Source: Rhodovibrio salinarum DSM 9154
GTDB lineage: Bacteria; Pseudomonadota; Alphaproteobacteria; Kiloniellales; Rhodovibrionaceae
DNA length: 64,000 bases
Direction of reading: 5' to 3'
NCBI RefSeq assembly: GCF_000515255.1
Contig: NZ_KI911559.1
Span: forward strand, 1,940,824 to 2,004,823
Shown: positions 57,943 to 64,000 of the stretch, in pieces
Layout: each line of letters opens with the position of its first letter
How positions within the stretch are numbered: the first letter of the stretch is position 1
Program-made: the position numbers and the translations under genes
Notes under the pieces: model-generated
Database searches by the model: none
The model's input: the letters and a program-made list of their open reading frames with translations, nothing else
Told to the model about the DNA's origin: nothing

Positions 57943-59349
57943 ATGACCCCCGGCGCCCGGATCGCCGCAGCGATCGAGCTATTAGCGGAGGTCGATGCGC
58001 ACGACCGGCCAGCCGATCAGGTCGTGCAGGAGTACGTGCGTCAGCGCCGGTTCATGGGAGCCAAGGACCGGCGCGCGGTGACCGACCTGGTGTTCGCCGC
58101 GATCCGCGCCCGGGCGCGGACGTCCTGGTGGTTGGCACTGGCGGCGGGACACGATCCGGAGCATGTCGGCTCGGAAAGTGTCGGCGAGCAGGCCGCCCAG
58201 ACGCCGCCGGCCCCGCGCGCCCGTGTGTTCGCCTTGTTGATCCTGGGCGAGGGATGGACGGTCGAGCAGCTGGCCGGCGTGTGTGATGGCACCGGCTACA
58301 ATCCGCCGCCGCCCGACGAGGCTGAACAGGTGCTGCTGTCCGCGCTGGAGGGACAGACGCTGGATGACCCGCGCCAACCGGACTGGGTACGCCTGGAGAC
58401 GCCGGCGTGGCTCCTGCCTGCCTTCCGAGAGGCGTTTGGCGAGGCAACCGAGGCGGAACTGACCGCGTTGCGCCAGGAAGCTCCGGTTGACCTGCGCGTC
58501 AACCGCCTGCTGACCGACGGTCCGCGTGAGGTCGCCGAGGCGCTGGCCGCCGAGGATCTCCAGACCCAGCCCACGGCCTATTCGCCGCTCGGCCTGCGTT
58601 TGACCGGCCGGCGGGCGGTGCAGGCAACCGCGCCTTACCGCGATGGCTTCGTCGAGTTGCAGGACGAGGGCTCGCAACTGATCGCGCTTCTGGTCGCGGC
58701 CAAGCCCGGCATGGCGGTGTGCGACTTCTGTGCCGGGGCTGGCGGCAAGACACTGGCCCTGGCAGCCGAGATGAACGACCGCGGCCGGCTGGTGGCCCTC
58801 GATGTCGACGGCGAGCGGCTGGGCCGTGCGGGGCCGCGGTTGCAGCGGGCGGGCGCCCGGAATGTCGAACGGCGGATGCTGGCCACCGACCAGGATGGCG
58901 AGAGCGACCCTTTCGTGGAGGAGAACGCCGGCAGTTTCGACCGCGTGCTGATCGACGCGCCTTGTACCGGAGTTGGGGCCTGGCGCCGGCAGCCCGACAG
59001 CCGTTGGCGTCTGTCGGAGCATGCACTCACCCAGCGTACACAGGCGCAGGATCGCATCCTTGCGCAAGCGGCGAAGCTGGTGAAGCCAGGCGGCCGGCTG
59101 ATCTACGCCACCTGCTCGCTGTTGCCGCAAGAGAACCGTGTGCGCACCTGGGATTTTCAGTCCGCTCATCCGGAGTTTCGCCAGTTGCCTATTGACGAGG
59201 TCTGGGCCGAAGGGGTCGGTACGGATACGACCGGCGTGCTGCCGAACGACGGCCAGGACCTGACCCTGACGCCGGCACGCCACGGGACCGACGGCTTCTA
59301 CCTCGCGGTGTTCGAACGTCAGGCCCAGGGAGCCGGGGGCGGGAAATGA
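57943..59349 (+). CDS. RsmB/NOP-type RNA (cytosine-5) methyltransferase
   Basis: The 468-residue protein has an N-terminal NusB-like helical region (about 1-160), then the NOP2/Sun methyltransferase fold: DGFVELQDEGSQLIALLV, SAM motif FCAGAGGKTLALAAEM, catalytic DAPCTGVGAWRRQPD and ATCSLLPQEN with the second conserved Cys. It methylates a cytosine, most likely in 16S rRNA. Lies 30 bases after guaB and overlaps the acetyltransferase gene by 4 bases. Confidence 0.93.
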   Translation: MTPGARIAAAIELLAEVDAHDRPADQVVQEYVRQRRFMGAKDRRAVTDLVFAAIRARARTSWWLALAAGHDPEHVGSESVGEQAAQTPPAPRARVFALLILGEGWTVEQLAGVCDGTGYNPPPPDEAEQVLLSALEGQTLDDPRQPDWVRLETPAWLLPAFREAFGEATEAELTALRQEAPVDLRVNRLLTDGPREVAEALAAEDLQTQPTAYSPLGLRLTGRRAVQATAPYRDGFVELQDEGSQLIALLVAAKPGMAVCDFCAGAGGKTLALAAEMNDRGRLVALDVDGERLGRAGPRLQRAGARNVERRMLATDQDGESDPFVEENAGSFDRVLIDAPCTGVGAWRRQPDSRWRLSEHALTQRTQAQDRILAQAAKLVKPGGRLIYATCSLLPQENRVRTWDFQSAHPEFRQLPIDEVWAEGVGTDTTGVLPNDGQDLTLTPARHGTDGFYLAVFERQAQGAGGGK

Positions 59350-59900
59350 GCGCAAGCATCCGTCTGGCCCAGCCCGCCGACGCCGCGGCGATCGCCCATG
59401 TGCATGTCGAGACCTGGCGCGCGGCCTACGCCGGCGTGGTGCCGGACAGCTACCTGGTGCGGATGAGCGAGCAGGGCCAGGCCTTCACGTGGCGCAAGAT
59501 GCTGGCCCGTCGGTCGAAGGACGAGCGCACGGTGGTCGCCGAAGTCCGCCGGGGCGAGAGTGGTGCGCAGTCGCTGGTCGGTTTCGCGTCGTACGGTCGC
59601 CAGCGGGGCACGGACCTCGGCTACACCGGCGAGATCTTCGCGCTGTATGTGCTGCCGGACTGGCACGGCCAGGGTATCGGCCAGCAGCTGATGCACGCGA
59701 CCTTCCGCCGTCTGTGGGAGGCCGGGACGCCGGGCTGCCTGATCTGGGTGCTGGCGGAGAACCCCGCGCGCTTCTTCTACGAGCATATGGGCGGTCAGCG
59801 AGTCGCCGAGCGGATCGAGAACTTCGCGGGCGAGAACCTGACCCAGGTGGCCTACGGCTGGCCCGACCTGGAAACCTGGCTGCAGCAGACCGGTGGGTAG
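59346..59900 (+). CDS. GNAT-family N-acetyltransferase
   Basis: The 184-residue protein begins IRLAQPADAAAIAHVHVETWRAAYAG, the common GNAT start, and has the acetyl-CoA motif LYVLPDWHGQGIGQQLMHATF (about 99-119), then FYEHMGGQ. The acceptor is unknown. Overlaps the rsmB stop by 4 bases and precedes guaA by 106 bases. Confidence 0.92.
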   Translation: MSASIRLAQPADAAAIAHVHVETWRAAYAGVVPDSYLVRMSEQGQAFTWRKMLARRSKDERTVVAEVRRGESGAQSLVGFASYGRQRGTDLGYTGEIFALYVLPDWHGQGIGQQLMHATFRRLWEAGTPGCLIWVLAENPARFFYEHMGGQRVAERIENFAGENLTQVAYGWPDLETWLQQTGG

Positions 59901-60006
59901 CGGGAAGGTGTGTGCCCGCCACCCCTGCCGCCCGCTTGCCGCCGCACCGCGCCGTCGCTAGCCTCCGCCGCACTTCACGCCCGCCTTCGCTGACGAGACA
60001 GTTCCC

Positions 60007-61575
60007 ATGACCGACGCCATCGCCCAGCAGCACGACTGCATTCTAATCCTCGATTTTGGCTCGCAGGTGACGCAGCTGATCGCCCGTCGGGTGCGGGAGA
60101 GCGGGACCTTCTGCGAGATCCTGCCCTACAACGCCGACGAAAGCCGGATTCGGGGCTACGACCCCAAAGGCATCATCCTGTCCGGCGGACCGGACTCGGT
60201 GACGCGCGAAGGCTCGCCGCGCGCCCCGCAGGCGGTGTTCGAGCTGGGCGTGCCGCTGCTCGGCATCTGTTATGGGCAGCAGACGCTGGTCGAGCAGTTG
60301 GGCGGCCGGGTCGAGGGCTCCGAGCATCAGGAGTTCGGCAAGGCCTTCCTCGAGATCGGCGCCGACGTGCCGCTGTTCGAGGGTGTCTGGCAGGCGGGCG
60401 AGCGCCATCAGGTCTGGATGTCCCACGGCGATCGCGTGGTTTCGCTGCCCGACGGCTTCCAGGTGGTCGGCACCAGCGACGGCGCGCCCTGCGCGGCGAT
60501 CGCCGATCCCGAGCGTGGCTATTACGGCGTGCAGTTCCATCCGGAGGTGGTGCACACCCCTGACGGCGGCCGCCTGATCCAGCAGTTCGTGCGCGAGATC
60601 GCGGGCTGCCGTGGCGACTGGTCGATGGCCGCCTTCCGGCAGGAGGCGATCCGCAAGATCCGCGCCCAGGTGGGCGACGCCAAGGTGATCTGCGGCCTGT
60701 CCGGCGGGGTCGACTCCAGCGTCGCCGCCGTGCTGGTGCACGAGGCGATCGGGGCGCAGTTGACCTGCATCTTCGTCGATCACGGCCTGATGCGCGCGGA
60801 CGAGGGGACGCAGGTCACCGAGCTGTTCCGCAACAGCTACAACATCCCGCTGGTACACCGCGATGCCTCGGACCTGTTCCTAGGCAAGCTGGACGGCGTT
60901 ACGGACCCGGAAGCCAAGCGCAAGATCATCGGCACCACCTTCATCGACGTGTTCGAGGAGGAGGCGACCAAGATCGGCGGCGCCGACTTCCTGGTGCAGG
61001 GCACGCTCTATCCCGACGTGATCGAGTCGGTGGCGCCCAAGGGCGGGCCGTCGCAGACCATCAAGTCGCACCACAATGTCGGCGGCCTACCCGAGCGGAT
61101 GGACATGGACCTGGTCGAGCCGCTGCGCGAGCTGTTCAAGGACGAGGTGCGCGCGCTGGGTCGCGAACTGGGCCTGCCGGAACGCATGGTTGGCCGACAC
61201 CCCTTCCCGGGACCGGGCCTGGCGATCCGCATCCCCGGCGGGGTCACGCGCGAGAAGGCGGACATCCTGCGCAAGGCCGACCGGATCTATCTCGAGGAGA
61301 TCCGCGAGGCCGGCCTGTACGACGCCATCTGGCAGGCGTTTGCCGTGCTCCTGCCGGTGCAGACGGTGGGCGTGATGGGCGACGCGCGCTCCTACGACTA
61401 CGTCTGCGCCCTGCGTGCGGTGACGAGCGTTGACGGCATGACGGCCGAGTCCTATCCGTTCGACCACAGCTTCCTGTCGCAGGCCGCGACCCGCATTATC
61501 AATGAGGTTCGCGGCATCAACCGGGTGGTCTACGACGTCACCTCCAAGCCGCCGGGAACGATCGAGTGGGAGTAG
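60007..61575 (+). CDS. guaA: GMP synthase (glutamine-hydrolysing)
   Basis: GuaA aminates XMP to GMP using glutamine. The 522-residue protein has an N-terminal class I amidotransferase with the catalytic Cys in [14 protein letters not shown] (about residue 87) and the His-x-Glu of [10 protein letters not shown]. The ATP pyrophosphatase domain has the P loop [12 protein letters not shown] (about 232-243), and the C-terminal dimer domain ends with [14 protein letters not shown]. All catalytic elements present. Confidence 0.99.
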   Translation: MTDAIAQQHDCILILDFGSQVTQLIARRVRESGTFCEILPYNADESRIRGYDPKGIILSGGPDSVTREGSPRAPQAVFELGVPLLGICYGQQTLVEQLGGRVEGSEHQEFGKAFLEIGADVPLFEGVWQAGERHQVWMSHGDRVVSLPDGFQVVGTSDGAPCAAIADPERGYYGVQFHPEVVHTPDGGRLIQQFVREIAGCRGDWSMAAFRQEAIRKIRAQVGDAKVICGLSGGVDSSVAAVLVHEAIGAQLTCIFVDHGLMRADEGTQVTELFRNSYNIPLVHRDASDLFLGKLDGVTDPEAKRKIIGTTFIDVFEEEATKIGGADFLVQGTLYPDVIESVAPKGGPSQTIKSHHNVGGLPERMDMDLVEPLRELFKDEVRALGRELGLPERMVGRHPFPGPGLAIRIPGGVTREKADILRKADRIYLEEIREAGLYDAIWQAFAVLLPVQTVGVMGDARSYDYVCALRAVTSVDGMTAESYPFDHSFLSQAATRIINEVRGINRVVYDVTSKPPGTIEWE

Positions 61576-61604
61576 GGCGTTAGCCGGCGCCGACCGGACC
61601 GGGC

Positions 61605-61905
61605 CTATTCGATCTTTGCCCCCCGCTCTGCCAGCAGGGCGCGCAGGACGGAGCGGTGGCAGCGGTCTTCGCGCGCGCAGTAGCAGCCGACCGAGAAGTT
61701 GCCGGTGTGGGAGAGGGCGGCCAGCAGGTCCAGGCCGCGGGTGTCGACGCCGCCCAGGGTCACCTCGGCCGTGCGGTAGCCCTCGGTGCCGCCGGGGACG
61801 AAGCGGTGGCGGTTGAGGGTCTCGGCCAGGCGGGCGAGGGCGCGCTTGTCCAGGTCGGCGATGCGCGCTGCGCTGAGATTACCGAGCGGGCCAACCGCGC
61901 GGCGG
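61605..61905 (-). pseudogene. 5'-truncated DUF488-family remnant
   Basis: The frame ends with LDLLAALSHTGNFSVGCYCAREDRCHRSVLRALLAERGA, the typical C-terminus of a DUF488 (N3-type) protein. The N-terminal half of that family is absent: upstream the frame continues to an ATG at 62027 with unrelated sequence of lower GC, starting near the AGAATAGAAAAG patch at 61909. So the gene seems to have lost its 5' part where the adjoining nuclease/IS segment joins. The exact joint is approximate. It might still be translated as a chimera from 62027, overlapping the nuclease gene by 29 bases. Confidence 0.5.
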
Positions 61906-61998
61906 ACTAGAATAGAAAAGCGGTGAGAGACATGCGCGCATTTCGCGGGAGTGATGTGGCGAATGCCATTTTGAATGCGTACGGAGCTTACAAACTCC

Positions 61999-62970
61999 TC
62001 AAGCGGTGTCGGTAGGGAGTTCCTCATCCGCTCCCAGATCCAACGAAATGTTGGAAATGTTGGTAGCCGGCAGCGGAGCGCCGACAGCTGCGGCGTAGTC
62101 GGCATCGGAGATAGAGACGAGAAAAGGCGCGGCGTCAGCGGGGCTGATGTCGAACTTCGGCTCGGGATTCGGCACTGCGAAGGCTGGCGTGCCGATCTGG
62201 CCATCGCGAGCGACGACGGCGCCGAAGCCGGTGATGTAGACTGCGTTGACGTGGGTGGCCCCGTAATGCCCGAACAAGGCATATGACAGGATACCGGTTT
62301 TACGCCGTATGTGTGGAAGCATCAGGTCGGCGGGCTCGATGCCATGCTCCTGGATGGCGATGAAGGCCGGGCGTTCGCCGGTGAACTGGACGGCTGCCTT
62401 TCGCATTGCCTCGAGCTTCGGCTTGGATGGATCGTCCTCTCGGTTGCTCCGCATCACGACGAGACAGCCTCCATCCTCGGTCAAGTTCCCGGCGACATGG
62501 GTGTTCTGTCCAAAGGCTTTGCCGCAAGCTCTATAGTAGGCCTTCTGGTCCATGAGCTGCGCCGTACCGAAGCACTCGGCATAGGGGTGAAGCTCCAGGC
62601 GGAAGCCATCACCCAGACCAATTCGCCGCGTGCCGTCGTGCATGAGCGAGTCAACCGCCTTCACCAAGGGCTTCTGCTCATTCGTGTTCGAGGGTAGCCG
62701 GGCAGCTAGCGTGATGAGGAGCACCTCCTGCCGCCGCTGCTCGGCCTGTGCGGCCAACGCCGTCGCAATCGACTCCATAAAGCGGTAGAAGTCCTTGCGA
62801 TGGATCTGGCGGCCCGCATCAGCCGAGAGGCTCTTGCACTCCACCTCACCGACGAACGCGCCGCGGCTGAACAGAAGATCGTACTGGGAGGTGCCCGCCA
62901 TGTCACCGAACTCGACCTCGTAGCCGGCGTCCATGAGGCGCTGAGCTAGTCTTCTGGAACTGTAATTCAT
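61999..62970 (-). CDS. Orphan PD-(D/E)XK-like nuclease, function unknown
   Basis: The 323-residue protein has an N-terminal segment with a nuclease-like core: YDLLFSRGAFVGEVECKSLS (about residues 30-49), where the first Asp and the Glu-x-Glu-Cys-Lys fit the D...ExK pattern of restriction-type enzymes. The remainder (about 100-323) shows no known domain. No methyltransferase or specificity gene is adjacent. GC content is below that of the chromosome and it faces away from an IS630 transposase, suggesting acquired DNA. Defence or repair use is possible; I do not recognise the family. Confidence 0.6.
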   Translation of the reverse strand: MNYSSRRLAQRLMDAGYEVEFGDMAGTSQYDLLFSRGAFVGEVECKSLSADAGRQIHRKDFYRFMESIATALAAQAEQRRQEVLLITLAARLPSNTNEQKPLVKAVDSLMHDGTRRIGLGDGFRLELHPYAECFGTAQLMDQKAYYRACGKAFGQNTHVAGNLTEDGGCLVVMRSNREDDPSKPKLEAMRKAAVQFTGERPAFIAIQEHGIEPADLMLPHIRRKTGILSYALFGHYGATHVNAVYITGFGAVVARDGQIGTPAFAVPNPEPKFDISPADAAPFLVSISDADYAAAVGAPLPATNISNISLDLGADEELPTDTA

Positions 62971-64000
62971 ATCATTTACTGGATCAGTTTCGGGAGATGA
63001 TGGGATGTCAGGTCGGGTGGCGGATGCAGTTGTTCTGAGTGACGAGGAGCAGGTTTTTCTCGAAGCGCAGGTTCGTCGGCATAAGGCGGCACGGTCGCTT
63101 TCGGATCGCTGCCGAATGATCCTTCTCTGTGCTCAGGGTTTGCAGAGTAAGGAAGTCGCGAACCGGCTCGGTGTGCATGAGCACACGGTTGGAAAGTGGC
63201 GCAGACGGTTCGTGAAGGACCGGATCGAGGGCCTCACGGACGAACATCGCCCCGGCCGGCCGCGCACAGTTTCGGACGACCAGGTTGCCGATGTGATCGA
63301 GCGCACGCTGCACACCACGCCCAGGGACGCCACCCACTGGTCGATCCGAACCATGGCCGCCGAGAGCGGGCTGTCGCACACCACGATCCGGCGGATCTGG
63401 ACAGCCTTCGGCCTGCAGCCACACCGGAGCGAGACGTTCAAGCTCTCGACCGATCCCCTATTCGTCGACAAGGTGCAGGACATCGTCGGCCTTTACATGT
63501 CGCCGCCGAACCGGGCCATTGTGTTGTGCGTGGACGAAAAATCCCAGATCCAGGCGCTGGATCGCGAGCAACCGGTGCTGCCGATGGCGCCGGGTGTCGC
63601 CGAGCGGCGAACCCACACATACATTCGCTATGGCACCACGTCACTCTTTGCTGCGCTCGACATCGCCACAGGGGCGGTGATCGGGAAATGTTACAAGCGC
63701 CACCGGACGACAGAGTTCCTGGACTTTCTCAAGAAGGTCGATGCTGCCGTGCCGAAGGGGCCGGACGTGCATCTGGTGATGGATAACTACGCCACCCACA
63801 AGGCACCGAGCATCAAGGCCTGGTTGGCACGCCGCCCGCACTGGCACGTCCACTTCACCCCCACATCGGCAAGCTGGATCAACCAGGTCGAACGTTGGTT
63901 CGCGGAACTGACCCGCAAGCAGTTGCAACGCGGCGTTCACCGCTCGACCACCGAACTGGAAGCCGATATCGCTGCCTTCATCAAGGCGCATAACGAAAAT
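62971..64000 (+). mobile_element. IS630-type element, left end approximate, right end outside window
   Basis: Recognised by the transposase. The left boundary lies in the 34 bases between the nuclease start and the transposase ATG, but the terminal repeat cannot be verified without the right end. Confidence 0.6.
63005..64000 (+). CDS. IS630-family transposase, cut by the window end
   Basis: 332 codons are visible and the frame is still open at 64000. An N-terminal helix-turn-helix region (GLQSKEVANRLGVHEHTVGKWRRRF) precedes a DDE domain: first Asp in LCVDEKSQIQALDR, second in LVMDNYATHKAPS, Glu in SWINQVERWFAELTRKQL. All three catalytic residues are intact. ATG 63005 is chosen for its position just before the conserved start. 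It should transpose into TA sites; the right end is outside the window. Confidence 0.95.
   Translation, partial: MSGRVADAVVLSDEEQVFLEAQVRRHKAARSLSDRCRMILLCAQGLQSKEVANRLGVHEHTVGKWRRRFVKDRIEGLTDEHRPGRPRTVSDDQVADVIERTLHTTPRDATHWSIRTMAAESGLSHTTIRRIWTAFGLQPHRSETFKLSTDPLFVDKVQDIVGLYMSPPNRAIVLCVDEKSQIQALDREQPVLPMAPGVAERRTHTYIRYGTTSLFAALDIATGAVIGKCYKRHRTTEFLDFLKKVDAAVPKGPDVHLVMDNYATHKAPSIKAWLARRPHWHVHFTPTSASWINQVERWFAELTRKQLQRGVHRSTTELEADIAAFIKAHNEN

Overview
The window is GC-rich and densely coded, and reads as the chromosome of an alphaproteobacterium, most likely of the Rhodospirillales/Rhodovibrionales. Evidence for this is a CckA hybrid kinase directly behind the flagellar gene flhB, a recA promoter with a near-match to the alphaproteobacterial LexA box, a phosphatidylcholine synthase, an HWE-type histidine kinase and a DUF1127 protein divergent from a GcvA-like LysR regulator. 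A BCCT betaine/choline-type transporter joined to a betaine-type binding lipoprotein, and an MttB-family methyltransferase, would suit a salt-adapted life, but the species cannot be fixed from the sequence.

Layout. 1-7 kb holds flagellar export and rod genes: fliP, fliO, a small unknown gene and a stand-alone FlhB C-terminal domain on the minus strand, csrA, then flgB-flgC-fliE-fliQ-fliR-flhB on the plus strand. A small gene pair, one member a Doc/Fic-like protein with a degraded active site, lies between them. 7-14 kb holds cckA, recA (with LexA box and terminator) and alaS. 14-21 kb holds a LysR/DUF1127 divergent pair, icd-cyclophilin, a LOG-family protein, a LysM protein, a CDP-alcohol phosphatidyltransferase and a YbaN-like membrane protein. 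21-33 kb holds the transporter pair, an SDR, a UPF0173 hydrolase, a lytic transglycosylase, adenine deaminase, a UPF0114 membrane protein and a sodium:alanine-type symporter.

33-38 kb is a signalling block: a 1213-residue CheB-CheR-PAS-HWE kinase, a receiver overlapping it by 4 bases, and a divergent Crp/Fnr regulator. 38-44 kb holds Pcs, a GcvR-like double-ACT protein, a double EthD protein, CIA30, DUF465, an orphan receiver, an unknown protein, a candidate small RNA and a CBS protein. 44-49 kb is a cytochrome c maturation operon (ccmF-ccmH-ccmI) that lacks ccmG and ccmE locally. 49-56 kb holds a ChaN-like protein, a ThDP enzyme, a non-pyrrolysine MttB-family protein, ETF:ubiquinone oxidoreductase and a host-attachment-family protein. 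56-61.6 kb is guaB-rsmB-GNAT-guaA, so GMP synthesis brackets an rRNA methyltransferase and an acetyltransferase.

From about 61.9 kb to the end the sequence looks acquired. A 5'-truncated DUF488 gene meets a lower-GC segment with an orphan PD-(D/E)XK-like nuclease gene, followed by an IS630-type transposase that runs off the window. No tRNA, rRNA or CRISPR array was seen. The least explained elements are the degenerate Doc module, the transporter/lipoprotein overlap, the candidate small RNA near 43.6 kb and the nuclease/IS630 junction.
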